A stretch of 64,000 bases of DNA. Source: Sphingomonas horti. GTDB taxonomy: Bacteria; Pseudomonadota; Alphaproteobacteria; Sphingomonadales; Sphingomonadaceae. The stretch spans positions 133,432 through 197,431 of the forward strand of contig NZ_WQMS01000008.1 in assembly GCF_009753715.1 (NCBI RefSeq), written 5' to 3'. Shown here piece by piece: positions 17,739-27,630 of this stretch (the stretch's first letter is position 1; every line of letters starts with the position of its first letter). A program made the position numbers and the translations under genes. The notes below the pieces were generated by a model. It was given only the letters and a program-made list of their open reading frames with translations, made no database searches and was not told the origin of the DNA.

Positions 17739-19238
17739 TTGCAAGAGCTTGATCCCGTTCCTCGGCCGATCGATCACCTGACGCTGTGTGGAAAGCCCGC
17801 CGCGCCGGCACTGATCGTCGGGGGCGAGACGCTGACGTTCGCCGAGCTGGAGCGGCGCGTTGGGCTCGTGGCCGGGTGGCTGCGCGGACAGGGAATCGCT
17901 CCCGGCGACAGGGTGGCGAGCTGGCTGCCGAAGACGTTGACCGTCTGCCTTTTACCGCTTGCCTGCCCGCGGATCGGCGCAGTGCACGTGCCGATCAACC
18001 CGGTGCTGAAGCGGGGACAAGCCGCGTACATCCTGGCCGATAGCGGCGCGCGGCTGCTGGTGACACAGGAGGCGCGGGCGGCGACGTTCGAGGCGGGGGA
18101 TGTGCCCGGGGGGTGTGGTGTTGTTTTTGAGGACAAAAGTAAGGGAGGGCCTTCCAGCTATGTGCAGCCTGCCGAGATTGACCCCAGTTCTCTCGCCGCG
18201 CTCCTCTATACCTCAGGGTCCACGGGGCGGCCGAAAGGCGTGATGGCTTCGCACGCGAACCTCTGGCTGGGCGCGATCTCAGTGGCATCTTACCTGAAGC
18301 TGGCGCCGGAGGACCGGACATTGTGCGTGCTGCCGTTTGCGTTCGACTATGGACAGAACCAGCTGCTTTCGACCTGGGCGGCAGGGGCGTGTGCGGTGCC
18401 GCTCGACTATCTGGCGCCCCGCGACGTGGTGAAGGCGGTAAAGCGGCACGGGATCACGACGCTGGCCGGCGTACCCCCGCTCTGGGTGCAGCTGGCGGAG
18501 GCGAGCTGGCCCAAGGACACGACGCTCAGGCGGCTGACCAACAGCGGCGGCGCGCTGACCGAAGCGCTGGTGCGGAAGCTTCGGGCGCTGTTCCCGGAGG
18601 CGGACCTGTACGCGATGTACGGGCTGACCGAGGCGTTCCGATCCACCTATCTCGACCCTAAGCTGATCGATGCGCATCCGACCGCGATCGGATCCGCAAT
18701 CCCGTTCGCCGAAGTGCTGGTGGTGCGGCCGGACAACAGCCTTGCCGCAGACAATGAACCCGGCGAGCTGGTCCATTGCGGGCCGCTGGTCGCGCAAGGC
18801 TATTGGCGCGATCCCGAGCGCACGGCGGAGCGGTTCCGGGCGGCGCCTGCCGCCTCGCGCCACGGCGGAACGGCGGTCTGGTCCGGCGATACGGTGGTGC
18901 GGGGCACGGACGGGCTGCTGCGCTTCGTCGGGCGCGCCGACGAGATGATCAAGTCGGCAGGCAACCGGATCAGCCCGACCGAGATCGAGGAGGCGGTGGG
19001 CGCGACCGGGCTTGCGAGCGAGGCGGTGGCGCTGGGCGTGCCGGATGCGCGCCTGGGGCAGGCGATCCTGGTGATTGCGCGCGGCGACGGAAGCGCGGAA
19101 GAGGCGCTTCGCATGGCATTGAAGCGCGATCTTCCCAATTTCATGCAGCCGGCGCGGTTCGTCTGGCTGGACGAACTGCCGCGCAGCCCGAACGGGAAAC
19201 TGGATCGCGCAAAGCTGAAGGCAGAGCTTGGATCGTGA
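17739..19238 (+). CDS. Acyl-CoA ligase (AMP-forming), exosortase-A associated
   Basis: An adenylating enzyme of the ANL family, about 499 residues. The phosphate-binding loop is LLYTSGSTGRPKGVM, the A5-like motif is YGLTEAFRSTY, and later motifs include GDTVVRGTDGLLRFVGR and the lysine-bearing PRSPNGKLDR near the end. Family, length and neighbours match the ligase of exosortase-A loci. It would adenylate an unidentified acid and pass it to CoA or the nearby carrier protein. TTG at 17739 is chosen over ATG at 17703 because GGGGAAGGG lies just upstream. The next gene overlaps its stop. Confidence 0.85.
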   Translation: MQELDPVPRPIDHLTLCGKPAAPALIVGGETLTFAELERRVGLVAGWLRGQGIAPGDRVASWLPKTLTVCLLPLACPRIGAVHVPINPVLKRGQAAYILADSGARLLVTQEARAATFEAGDVPGGCGVVFEDKSKGGPSSYVQPAEIDPSSLAALLYTSGSTGRPKGVMASHANLWLGAISVASYLKLAPEDRTLCVLPFAFDYGQNQLLSTWAAGACAVPLDYLAPRDVVKAVKRHGITTLAGVPPLWVQLAEASWPKDTTLRRLTNSGGALTEALVRKLRALFPEADLYAMYGLTEAFRSTYLDPKLIDAHPTAIGSAIPFAEVLVVRPDNSLAADNEPGELVHCGPLVAQGYWRDPERTAERFRAAPAASRHGGTAVWSGDTVVRGTDGLLRFVGRADEMIKSAGNRISPTEIEEAVGATGLASEAVALGVPDARLGQAILVIARGDGSAEEALRMALKRDLPNFMQPARFVWLDELPRSPNGKLDRAKLKAELGS

Positions 19239-20458
19239 AGCCAATGGGTCCGATCCCCGCCGATTTCCGGGCGAGGGGCGGCGCGCTGCTGATCGGCGGG
19301 CAGAAAGCGAGCGCGCTGGCCGAGCGTGCCGGTGAAACGCCGCTGTTCGTCTATGATATCGCGATGGTCGAGGCGCGGATCGCGCGGTTTCGGACGGCCT
19401 TTCCGTCGATCGACCTGCATTATGCGCTGAAGGCGAATCCCTTCGCGGCCTTGGTCCATCGGATCGTGCCACTGGTGGACGGCATCGACGTCGCGTCCGG
19501 CGGCGAAGCCCGCGCGGCGACCGAGGCGGGTATGGCCGGCTTCTGCGTGTCCTTCGCCGGGCCCGGCAAGCGCGATGCGGAGCTGGAGTTCGCGATCCAC
19601 CAAGGGATCACGATAAACCTGGAATCCGAGAACGAAGCGGCCCGGGCCCTTGCTGTCGGTGCCCGGATCGGGGTGCGGCCGCGGCTGGCGGTGCGCGTCA
19701 ATCCGGAGTTCGAGCTGCGCGGGTCCGGCATGCGGATGGGCGGCGGCGCAAAGCCGTTCGGCGTCGATGCGGCGCGCGTGCCGGCGCTGGCCAGACGGAT
19801 CGTCGCCGAAGGGGCCGAGTTTCGCGGCTTCCATATCTTCGCGGGGTCGCAGTCGCTCGACGCGGATGCGATCGTCGAGGCCCAGACAGCGACGGTCGCG
19901 CTGGCGGCACGGCTGGCGGAGGAGGCGGGCGCAGCGCCGCCGCGGCTGAACCTTGGCGGGGGATTCGGCATCCCCTATTTCGCCGGCGATTCGCCGCTCG
20001 ATATCGAGCGGATCGGGGCGGCGCTGGAGGCGCGGTATCGCGATCGGCCGGCGGCGCTGGCGGACACGCGCTTTTGCCTGGAGCTCGGCCGCTGGCTGGT
20101 CGGCGAGGCGGGCGTGTACCTGACGCGGGTGGTCGACCGGAAGGAAAGCGGCGGCCAAATCTTCCTGATCGTCGACGGCGGCCTGCACCACCAGCTGGCG
20201 GCATCGGGCAATTTCGGAGCCGTGGTGCGCCGCAATTATCCGATCGCGGTGGCCGACCGGTTCGGAGCGGAGTCCGAGGAGGTCGCCAATGTCTGCGGCT
20301 GCCTGTGCACGCCGCTCGACCGGCTGGGCGACCAGGTGGCGGTGCCGCGCGCGCAGGTGGGCGACCTGATCGCGATCTTCCTGGCCGGCGCCTATGGCGC
20401 GAGCGCGAGCCCGTCCGCCTTTCTCGGGCACGGGCCGGCGCAGGAAGTCCTCGTTTAG
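19235..20458 (+). CDS. PLP-dependent decarboxylase, exosortase-A associated
   Basis: Fold-III PLP decarboxylase related to diaminopimelate and ornithine decarboxylases, 407 residues. The PLP lysine lies in LHYALKANP, the phosphate-binding glycine loop is LNLGGGFGIPY, and the CGCLCTPLD motif near the C-terminus holds the active-site cysteine. Decarboxylases of this subgroup are a marker of exosortase-A gene clusters. GTG at 19235 overlaps the ligase stop (GTGA). ATG at 19244 is the alternative start. Confidence 0.87.
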   Translation: MKPMGPIPADFRARGGALLIGGQKASALAERAGETPLFVYDIAMVEARIARFRTAFPSIDLHYALKANPFAALVHRIVPLVDGIDVASGGEARAATEAGMAGFCVSFAGPGKRDAELEFAIHQGITINLESENEAARALAVGARIGVRPRLAVRVNPEFELRGSGMRMGGGAKPFGVDAARVPALARRIVAEGAEFRGFHIFAGSQSLDADAIVEAQTATVALAARLAEEAGAAPPRLNLGGGFGIPYFAGDSPLDIERIGAALEARYRDRPAALADTRFCLELGRWLVGEAGVYLTRVVDRKESGGQIFLIVDGGLHHQLAASGNFGAVVRRNYPIAVADRFGAESEEVANVCGCLCTPLDRLGDQVAVPRAQVGDLIAIFLAGAYGASASPSAFLGHGPAQEVLV

Positions 20459-20610
20459 TCGGGCGGGGAATCGGGGTGGGTGCCGGGATCCGACGGGTTG
20501 GGATCGGGAATGTCGACGTCCGGGCCGATCGGCGGGATTTCGCCGGGAATGCCGTTCGGCGTCGAAGGCGGCGTTTCGGGGACGCTGTCGGGTGGGGGGA
20601 CGGTGGCCAT
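20455..20610 (-). CDS. Small proline-rich protein
   Basis: A 51-residue protein made largely of P, D, G, S and T (starting MATVPPPDSVPETPP, ending HPDSPPD). It is too short for most gene finders, but a strong AGGAG site lies seven bases before the ATG, which supports translation. The stop overlaps the stop of the convergent decarboxylase. It has no recognised domain and is probably disordered. Confidence 0.55.
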   Translation of the reverse strand: MATVPPPDSVPETPPSTPNGIPGEIPPIGPDVDIPDPNPSDPGTHPDSPPD

Positions 20611-20709
20611 GCTCACGCTCCTGAGGCTGAAAAGCTGGAACGCAGAGCCGTGTTGCGGGTTGCCCAACAGGAGCCGCTGGTATAGACGCCCGCGACCGGC
20701 GGTCCTGCC

Positions 20710-20794
<85 letters not shown>

Positions 20795-20849
20795 ATTCCG
20801 AAGCTCCCGCGACGGTAAGGACCCTTCCAAGGATTTGCAAAGGCGAGAC

Positions 20850-22454
20850 ATGCAGACTGTCGAGACGTTGAACGAGGGCCTGAAGCGGGCGTACACGCTG
20901 AAGATTGCCGCCAAGGACATCGAAGCCCGCGTCCATGGCGAGCTGAAGAAAGTGGCGCCGCAAATCCGGATGCCCGGCTTCCGTCCCGGCAAGGTCCCCG
21001 CCAATCTGGTTCGCAAGATGCACGGCCCGGCGCTGGAGCAGCAGGCGCTGGAGACCGCCGTGCAGGAGGGCGTGCAGCAGCTGCTCGCAGAGAAGAACCT
21101 GCGCCCGGCGATGCAGCCCTCGGTCGAGCTCGACGAAGGCTTCGCGCCCGGCAAGGACGCCGAGGTGAAGGTCTCGCTGGAAGTGCTGCCCGACGTGCCG
21201 GTGGCCGAGATCGACGGGCTGAAGCTGGAACGGCTGACCGTGCCGGTCGAGGACAGCGAGATCGACGAGACGCTGAAGCGGATCGCGGCCGGCAACAAGC
21301 AGTTCGAGGCGGCCGAGAAGACGACCTACAAGGCGAAGACCGGCGACCTGGTCGTGATCGATTTCGTCGGCAAGGTCGACGGCGTCGAGTTCGAGGGCGG
21401 CAAGGGCGAGGGCGTCTCGCTGGAGCTCGGCTCGGGCCAGTTCATCCCGGGCTTCGAAGACCAGCTGGGCGGCGTGAAAGCGAATGACCAGAAGACCGTC
21501 AACGTGACCTTCCCGGAGGATTACGGCGCCGCGCACCTGGCCGGCAAGGCAGCCTCGTTCGACGTCACGGTGAACGAAGTCCGCACGCCCAAGGAAACGG
21601 CGCTGGACGACGAATTCGCGAAGCAGCTGGGGCTGGAAGGGATCGACAAGCTCCGTGAGCTGATCAAGGGTCAGCTGGAGCAGGAGCATAACGGCCTCAC
21701 CCGCACGCACATGAAGCGCAAGCTGCTCGACCAGCTTGCCGCCGCGCACGACTTCGACGTGCCGCCGTCGATGGTCGACGCCGAGTTCAACCAGATCTGG
21801 GCGCAGCTGGAGCATGAGGCGAGCCACGAGCCGGATCCGGCCAAGGCGCGGGGGGAGATGGAGGCGGACCGGGATGACTACCGTCGTATCGCCGAGCGGC
21901 GGGTGCGGCTGGGCCTGCTGCTGTCGGACATCGGCACCAGGAACAATGTCGAGATCACGCCGGCCGAGATGAACCGGCTGATCGCCCAGGCCGCGCAGCA
22001 ATATCGCCCCGAGGACCGCGACCGCTTCGTCCAGTATATCCGCCAGGAGCCGATGGCGGCCGCGCAGCTCCGCGCCCCGCTGTTCGAGGACAAGGTCGTC
22101 GATTTCATCTTCTCCAAGGCCGATATCACCGACCGCAGCGTGACGCGGGCGGAGATCGAGGCCGAGATCGAGGCGGACGAGGACGGCCATGTCCACGGGC
22201 CGGGCTGTGGCCACGACCATCACGATCACGACCATGAGGCCGCCAAACCCAAGGCGAAGAAGGCGGCGGCCAAGAAGCCGGCGGCCAAGAGCGAAGCCGA
22301 TGCGGGCGCGGTCGAGGCCGAAGCTCCCGCCAAGCCGAAAAAGGCCGCGGCCAAGAAGGCTGCCCCGGCTCCGGAAGCGGCGGTGAGCGAGGAAGCGGCG
22401 GCTGAAGCTGCTGCCGCGAAGCCGAAGCGCGCCAAGAAGGCGGCCGCCAAGTAA
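20850..22454 (+). CDS. tig: Trigger factor with a His-rich and Lys/Ala-rich C-terminal tail
   Basis: Ribosome-bound chaperone and prolyl isomerase, 534 residues. The ribosome-binding motif is in GFRPGKVPANLV, the FKBP-type domain spans about residues 155-245 (GDLVVIDFVGKVDG region), and the C-terminal chaperone domain follows. Most trigger factors are about 430-450 residues. Here an extra tail of about 90 residues begins with a histidine-rich patch (GHDHHDHDH) and continues as alanine/lysine/proline repeats (KKAAAKKPAAK). The ATG at 20850 has an AAGGCGAG ribosome site. The tail might bind metal or nucleic acid, which is inference. Confidence 0.95.
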   Translation: MQTVETLNEGLKRAYTLKIAAKDIEARVHGELKKVAPQIRMPGFRPGKVPANLVRKMHGPALEQQALETAVQEGVQQLLAEKNLRPAMQPSVELDEGFAPGKDAEVKVSLEVLPDVPVAEIDGLKLERLTVPVEDSEIDETLKRIAAGNKQFEAAEKTTYKAKTGDLVVIDFVGKVDGVEFEGGKGEGVSLELGSGQFIPGFEDQLGGVKANDQKTVNVTFPEDYGAAHLAGKAASFDVTVNEVRTPKETALDDEFAKQLGLEGIDKLRELIKGQLEQEHNGLTRTHMKRKLLDQLAAAHDFDVPPSMVDAEFNQIWAQLEHEASHEPDPAKARGEMEADRDDYRRIAERRVRLGLLLSDIGTRNNVEITPAEMNRLIAQAAQQYRPEDRDRFVQYIRQEPMAAAQLRAPLFEDKVVDFIFSKADITDRSVTRAEIEAEIEADEDGHVHGPGCGHDHHDHDHEAAKPKAKKAAAKKPAAKSEADAGAVEAEAPAKPKKAAAKKAAPAPEAAVSEEAAAEAAAAKPKRAKKAAAK

Positions 22455-22466
22455 CCACTGCGCGAC

Positions 22467-22487
22467 GGCGCTCCCGCCGGGAGCGCC
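22467..22487 (+). terminator. Hairpin after trigger factor gene
   Basis: GGCGCTCCC and GGGAGCGCC form a perfect 9-bp stem with a GCC loop, 13 bases after the tig stop. The following sequence has no long T run, so efficiency is uncertain. Confidence 0.55.
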
Positions 22488-22625
22488 GCTCCGTGTGTTA
22501 CCGCCCTGCAACAGTGTTGCGGGAATCGATCAGCCGCCGCAGGCGTCCGCTTCCGCGCCGTTCGCGTCAGGTTTATGTCCCGTCCCGGGACTCCGCGTCG
22601 TCACGAAGCGGAGGTGGGAGGATAT

Positions 22626-25484
22626 ATGAATCGACCGGCCACTCTGCTTGGCGGGACGGCGCTTGCCGTCCTGTCGATTGTCACCGCGACTCCGTCGCTC
22701 GCGCAAACCCCGGTTAACACGACGGCTGACGCCGGATCGCAGGAGACGATCGTCGTCACCGGATCGCGCATCCGCCGCAACCCGCTCGACCAGAGCTCGC
22801 CGGTCGTCACGCTCGACCAGTCGTCGCTGGCGCAGACGGGCCTGACCTCGGTCGCGGACATCCTGCAGCGGCTGCCGAGCGCGTCGGGCGGCCTCAACTC
22901 CAAGGTCAACAACAGCGGCAACCTCGGCAACCCGCCGGACGGCGGCGGCGTCGGCGCCGGATCGGCCGAGATCGACCTGCGCTATCTGTCGGCCAAGCGG
23001 ACGCTGGTTCTGGTCGACGGGCTGCGGTTCGTGAACGGCACCAGCGCGAGCGGTATTCCGGCGACGGTCGACATCAACGCGATCCCGGCCAGCATGATCG
23101 ACCGGGTCGAAGTGCTGCAGGCGGGCGCGTCGCCGCTCTACGGCTCCGACGCGATCGCCGGCGTCGTCAACATCATCACCGTCGCGCAGCAGGAAGGCCT
23201 GCGCGCATCCGCCCAATATGGCGCGTTCCGCCAGGGCGACGGCGATACGTTCAACGCCGACATCAGCTATGGCGTGAAAGGCGAGACCACGAACCTGGTG
23301 TTCGGTGCGAGTTATGTGAAGCAGAGCCCGGTGCGGTCGGCCAATCGATCCATATCGCTGTTCCCGAACCCGGGGCAGACGAGCTGCACCGATCCGGTCG
23401 GCGGCTGCTCCAGCGCCGCGGTCAACGGCCGCTTCCTGACCGATTTCGGCAATCAGACGATCTCGAACCCGCCGGACAGCACGCCGACCCTGGCCGAGCT
23501 TCGCCCGTTCACATCGGCCGACCGCTTCAACTTCGCGCCGTTCAACTATCTGCTGACGCCCAGCGAGCGCTACGGCGCCTGGCTGAGCTTTCGCCAGGAG
23601 CTGACCGACAAGATCAACCTGCGGCTCAAGGCGCAGTATAATCGCCGCAATTCGCAGAACCAGGCAGCATTCGAGCCGCTGTTCATCGGCCCCGACGCGG
23701 GCAACGGCGCGGGCAGCCTGTTCGACACGCTGTCGTTCGACGCAACCAACCCGTTCAACCCGTTCGGCGTGACGCTGTCGGCCGGGCGTCCGGGCCAGCC
23801 GGCGCAGAATTACTCGTTCATCGCGAGGCGCCTGGTCGAGGCCGGGCAGCGCACGTTCGACCAGACCGTCGACACGCTCTCCGCCACCGCGACGCTCGAC
23901 GGCTCGTTCATGGTCGGCGGGCACGAATGGTATTGGGATGCGAACGCGCTGTTCGGCATCAACGACGCGCACCAGAGCTTCACCGGCAACGTGCGTGCCG
24001 ACCGCGTCGCCCAGGCGATCGGCCCGATCGCGAACTGCACCGCGCCGTGCGTGCCGCTGAACCTGTTCGGCGGCCTCGGCTCGATCACGCCGGCGATGCT
24101 CGACTGGATCGCATTCACCGAGCACGATCGGAGCAAGCAGGAGCTGTACGATTACACGCTGAACCTGAGCGGCAATCTGTTCGACCTGCCGGCGGGCCCG
24201 GTGGGCTTTGCCGTCGGTTATGAGCACCGCATCCAGATCGCGAACTTCATCCCGGACCCGATCGTGTCGGCCGGCCTGGGCGCCGACATTCCCGCGCAGC
24301 CGGCCGCCGGGCGCTACAATGTCGACGAGGTCTATGGCGAGGTCCGTATCCCGCTGCTGAAGGACACGCCGTTCTTCTATTCGCTCGAGGTCGACGGCGC
24401 GATCCGCCATTCGAGCTATTCGATCAGCGGACAGAGCACGACCTACACCGCAACGGGCCTGTGGAAGCCGGTCGAGGACCTGCTGCTGCGCGGCGCCTAT
24501 ACGACCGGCTTCCGCGCACCGAGCCTGGGCGAGCTGTTCGGCGGCCGCTCACGCTTCGACCTGCCGGTCGTCGATCCGTGCACGAGCGACCCGTCCGGCC
24601 TGTTCCAGACCAACGCCACGGTGCGCGCCAATTGCATCGCGGACGGTGTGCCCGCCGACGGCAGCTATGCCGAGCCGCCGGGCCAGCTGCCGGTCATCAC
24701 CCGGGGCAACATCAACCTGAAACCGGAGACGTCGCGCAACATCACTTTCGGCGCGGTCTATGCGCCGGCCTGGGCGCGCAACAGCGGCTTCGCCTCCACC
24801 TTCAGCCTGGAAGCCAATTACTACGACATCCGGGTGAAGAAGGCGATCGGCGCAGTCGATCCCAACCTGACGCTGAGGAACTGCGCGCTGCTGGGCGACG
24901 CGGCGAGCTGCGCGCTGACGGTGCGGACCAACAACGGCTTCGTCAACGAGATCGACGGCACGCTGCAGAACCTGGACAGCATCCGCACCCGCGGCATCGA
25001 CCTCACCGGCCTCTATCGCACGCCCGAGACCGGGATCGGTTCGTTCGGGCTGGCGGTCAACGCGACCTGGTTGCTGAAATATGTGCTGTCCGCCTCGAAC
25101 GGCTTCGTCGTGATCGACCGCAAGGGGACCGAGCGCGGCAGCCCCGACCAGGCGTTCCCGAAGTTCAAGGGCAATGCGACGGTCGACTGGTCGCTGAACG
25201 ACACGATCGCGGCGTCGTTCACCGGCCGCTACATCTCTGGCGTCACCGAGATCAACCCGAATGACGGGCTGCCGAACCGGATGCACAGCCGCTTCTACGG
25301 CGACGTGCAGCTGACCTTCACGCCGGGCTTTGCCCAGCACCGGTTCGCGTTCACGATCGGCGTGAACAATGTGTTCGACACCGATCCGCCGCCCTGCTTC
25401 TCGTGCAGCCTGAACAATTTCGACCCGACCACGTACGACGTGCCCGGGCAGTTCGGCTATGCGCGGATCAGCTACAAGATGTGA
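22626..25484 (+). CDS. TonB-dependent outer-membrane receptor
   Basis: A 952-residue receptor for energy-dependent uptake of an unknown substrate. A signal peptide ([19 protein letters not shown] region) precedes the TonB box-like [10 protein letters not shown]. The plug domain contains [20 protein letters not shown] and AGVVNIIT, and a long beta-barrel follows with typical alternating aromatic strands and large loops bearing cysteine pairs. The start has a GGAGGTGGGAGG ribosome site. The gene separates tig from clpP, which are often adjacent in bacteria. Nothing nearby identifies the ligand. Confidence 0.93.
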   Translation: MNRPATLLGGTALAVLSIVTATPSLAQTPVNTTADAGSQETIVVTGSRIRRNPLDQSSPVVTLDQSSLAQTGLTSVADILQRLPSASGGLNSKVNNSGNLGNPPDGGGVGAGSAEIDLRYLSAKRTLVLVDGLRFVNGTSASGIPATVDINAIPASMIDRVEVLQAGASPLYGSDAIAGVVNIITVAQQEGLRASAQYGAFRQGDGDTFNADISYGVKGETTNLVFGASYVKQSPVRSANRSISLFPNPGQTSCTDPVGGCSSAAVNGRFLTDFGNQTISNPPDSTPTLAELRPFTSADRFNFAPFNYLLTPSERYGAWLSFRQELTDKINLRLKAQYNRRNSQNQAAFEPLFIGPDAGNGAGSLFDTLSFDATNPFNPFGVTLSAGRPGQPAQNYSFIARRLVEAGQRTFDQTVDTLSATATLDGSFMVGGHEWYWDANALFGINDAHQSFTGNVRADRVAQAIGPIANCTAPCVPLNLFGGLGSITPAMLDWIAFTEHDRSKQELYDYTLNLSGNLFDLPAGPVGFAVGYEHRIQIANFIPDPIVSAGLGADIPAQPAAGRYNVDEVYGEVRIPLLKDTPFFYSLEVDGAIRHSSYSISGQSTTYTATGLWKPVEDLLLRGAYTTGFRAPSLGELFGGRSRFDLPVVDPCTSDPSGLFQTNATVRANCIADGVPADGSYAEPPGQLPVITRGNINLKPETSRNITFGAVYAPAWARNSGFASTFSLEANYYDIRVKKAIGAVDPNLTLRNCALLGDAASCALTVRTNNGFVNEIDGTLQNLDSIRTRGIDLTGLYRTPETGIGSFGLAVNATWLLKYVLSASNGFVVIDRKGTERGSPDQAFPKFKGNATVDWSLNDTIAASFTGRYISGVTEINPNDGLPNRMHSRFYGDVQLTFTPGFAQHRFAFTIGVNNVFDTDPPPCFSCSLNNFDPTTYDVPGQFGYARISYKM

Positions 25485-25495
25485 TCAGGTGCGTT

Positions 25496-25637
25496 CCTCC
25501 CCTCAGCGCAGCTGAGGGGAGGGGGACCGCGCGAAGCGCGGTGGAGGGGCCGGAGCGGAGCGGAGCGTCGCCAGTCCTCCCCCCGCTCGACGCCGGGGTG
25601 CGGCCCCTCCACCACGCGCTGCGCGAGTGGTCCCCCT
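25496..25637. repeat. Nested inverted repeats upstream of clpP
   Basis: A compact structured block. CCTCCCCTCAGC/GCTGAGGGGAGG forms a 12-bp hairpin at 25496-25522, and ACCGCGC/GCGCGGT one at 25526-25542. The 12-base arms GGTGGAGGGGCC (25540-25551) and GGCCCCTCCACC (25602-25613) pair over a distance, as do AGGGGGACC (25520-25528) and GGTCCCCCT (25629-25637). The first hairpin may terminate the TonB receptor transcript. The rest resembles a paired REP-type element. Confidence 0.65.
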
Positions 25638-25736
25638 CGCCGAGCGAGCTCGGGGAGGAGCTTGCAGGGGGGTTGAACGCCTCCGGCTTCCGTCCGATGT
25701 AGGGGGCCTGAACACCTACGAAGGACGCATTTCCCC

Positions 25737-26387
25737 ATGAACAATCCGTTCGAGAACGGCCAAATCCACGACGCGCTCGTCCCCATCGTCATCGAGCAGT
25801 CGAACCGGGGCGAGCGCAGCTTCGACATCTATTCGCGCCTGCTGCGCGAGCGGATCGTGTTCGTGACCGGCCAGGTCGAGGACCATATGGCCTCGCTGAT
25901 CACCGCCCAGCTGCTCTTCCTCGAGTCCGAGAACCCGAAGAAGGATATCTACATGTACATCAACTCGCCGGGCGGCGTGGTCACGGCCGGCATGGCGATC
26001 CACGACACGATGCAATATATCCGGCCGCGGATCGGCACGGTCTGCATCGGCCAGGCCGCGTCGATGGGCAGCTTCCTGCTGTCGGCGGGCGAGCCGGGCA
26101 TGCGCGTGGCGCTGACCAACAGCCGGATCATGATCCACCAGCCCTCCGGCGGCGCACAGGGCATGGCCGCAGACATCGAGATCCAGGCACGCGAGATCCT
26201 GCGCATGCGCCACGATCTCAACCAGCTTTACGCCAAATATACCGGCAAGCCGCTGGAGGAGATCGAGCGCGCGATGGATCGCGACAAATTCATGTCGGCG
26301 ACCGAGGCGAAGGAATTCGGTTTGATCGACGAAGTGTTCGACAAGCGCCCGACGCCCGCCGAGGAGCCGACCGCGGCGGCCGCGTGA
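25737..26387 (+). CDS. clpP: ATP-dependent Clp protease proteolytic subunit
   Basis: Serine peptidase of 216 residues that forms the double-heptamer chamber working with ClpX or ClpA. The catalytic triad is visible: Ser109 in GQAASMGS, His134 in IMIHQP, and Asp183 in RDKFMSA. Length and motifs are normal. clpX does not follow; a terminator and a mobile element do. Confidence 0.97.
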   Translation: MNNPFENGQIHDALVPIVIEQSNRGERSFDIYSRLLRERIVFVTGQVEDHMASLITAQLLFLESENPKKDIYMYINSPGGVVTAGMAIHDTMQYIRPRIGTVCIGQAASMGSFLLSAGEPGMRVALTNSRIMIHQPSGGAQGMAADIEIQAREILRMRHDLNQLYAKYTGKPLEEIERAMDRDKFMSATEAKEFGLIDEVFDKRPTPAEEPTAAAA

Positions 26388-26431
26388 GCCGGCGATTCTT
26401 CCCTGCCCGGATGAATCGTTCGTAGATCAGA

Positions 26432-26466
26432 GCCGCGCCCGGTGGAGACCAGGGTGCGGCTTTTCT
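26432..26466 (+). terminator. Rho-independent terminator after clpP
   Basis: GCCGCGCCC and GGGTGCGGC pair (one G-T) around the loop GGTGGAGACCA, followed directly by TTTTCT. It lies 45 bases after the clpP stop. Confidence 0.75.
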
Positions 26467-26489
26467 CTTGGGCGGCTCGCCAGGCGCGC

Positions 26490-26588
26490 ATGGTCGGGGC
26501 GGGCTCCCTGCTTGCAATTACTGCGCTGACAGGCTGCTCCATTCCTGAACGTGTGAACCAAATGGGTGAAAATGTCTTGACATCGTGA
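26490..26588 (+). other. Possible 32-residue lipoprotein-like reading frame
   Basis: An ATG opens MVGAGSLLAITALTGCS and stops after 32 codons. It has a hydrophobic stretch and a lipobox-like LTGC, so it could be an entericidin-sized lipoprotein. No good ribosome site is visible and it lies just outside the target duplication of the mobile element. This is a weak call. Confidence 0.22.
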
Positions 26589-26600
26589 CGATGATCTGGC

Positions 26601-26608
26601 ACTAGATC
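26601..26608. repeat. Left target-site duplication of the IS1595-family element
   Basis: ACTAGATC, repeated exactly at 28861-28868. Eight bases is the usual duplication length for IS1595-family elements. Confidence 0.88.
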
Positions 26609-26676
26609 CGCGATTATGTAGTTTACAAACCCAGCGGTTGAGGATATAAGAGGCCCATCAACTAAGGGTTCTCACC

Positions 26677-27630
26677 ATGTCGGTTCTTTCCTCTCCCCAC
26701 TTCCACGACGAAGCTAAGGCTTTCGCATTTCTGGAGAGCATCGTTTGGGCCGATGGGGTTGTTTGCCCGCATTGCGGTGTTGTCGGTGGCCGCGTGTATG
26801 ACCTGTCCGGCGTTCGCTCCAAGCCGAGCCTGAAGAACCCGGAAGGCGTCGTTCGCCACGGCCTGAAAAAGTGTGGCGAGTGCCGCAAGCAGTTCACGGT
26901 CAAGGTTGGCACCGTGTTCGAGCATGCCCGCATGCCGCTCCATAAGATGCTCCAAGCCGTGCACCTGATCGTGTCCAGCAAGAAGGGCATCAGCGCCCAT
27001 CAACTCAGCCGCGTGCTGGAGGTTCAGTACAAGTCGGCCTGGTTCCTGGCGCACCGCATCCGCGAAGCCATGCGTTCCGGTGATCTTGCTCCGTTCGGTT
27101 CGGGCGGCGGCGCTGTCGAGGTGGACGAGACCTATTTCGGTGTGAAGCAGGGCCGCACGCGCAACACTGGCGGCGGCCATGCTCACAAGTTCGGCGTGCT
27201 GGCGCTGGTCGATCGCGACACCCGCACGATGCGCACCTTCACCTTTGACCGCTTCAAGGCGGAAGAGGTTCACCCGATCGTCCGCGCCAACATCAGCCGC
27301 GAAGCCCGCCTGATGACGGACGAAGCCCGCATGTATTCCAAGATCGGCAAGGAGTTTGCCGAGCATGGCACGACGCTTCACGGCATCAAGCAGTTCGTGG
27401 ATTATGGCGATCGCACCATTCACACGAACACGGTCGAGGGCGCGTTCTCGATCTTCAAGCGCGGCATGAAGGGCGTCTATCAGCACTGTGGCGAGCAGCA
27501 CCTGCACCGCTACCTCGCCGAGTTCGAGTTCCGCTACAACAACCGGGTTGCGAACGGGGTTGATGACCGCCAGCGTGCCCGCAATGCCGTAAGGGGCATC
27601 ATTGGCAAGCGCCTAACCTACGCGGCTTAG
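26677..27630 (+). CDS. IS1595-family transposase (ISXO2-like)
   Basis: A 317-residue transposase. An N-terminal zinc ribbon shows CPHC near residue 30 and CGEC near 66. The catalytic ISXO2-like domain has the first aspartate in AVEVDETYFG, the second in LMTDEARMY and the asparagine/glutamate pair in HTNTVEGAFSIFKRG, the DDN(E/K) pattern of this family. No frameshift or internal stop is seen. The ATG lies 43 bases inside the left inverted repeat. Activity therefore looks possible. Confidence 0.93.
   Translation: MSVLSSPHFHDEAKAFAFLESIVWADGVVCPHCGVVGGRVYDLSGVRSKPSLKNPEGVVRHGLKKCGECRKQFTVKVGTVFEHARMPLHKMLQAVHLIVSSKKGISAHQLSRVLEVQYKSAWFLAHRIREAMRSGDLAPFGSGGGAVEVDETYFGVKQGRTRNTGGGHAHKFGVLALVDRDTRTMRTFTFDRFKAEEVHPIVRANISREARLMTDEARMYSKIGKEFAEHGTTLHGIKQFVDYGDRTIHTNTVEGAFSIFKRGMKGVYQHCGEQHLHRYLAEFEFRYNNRVANGVDDRQRARNAVRGIIGKRLTYAA

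Noticed and set aside
27027..27630. Possible second transposase or frameshifted element
   Set aside because: The transposase frame is continuous from 26677 to 27630 with all catalytic residues, so there is no need for frameshifting.
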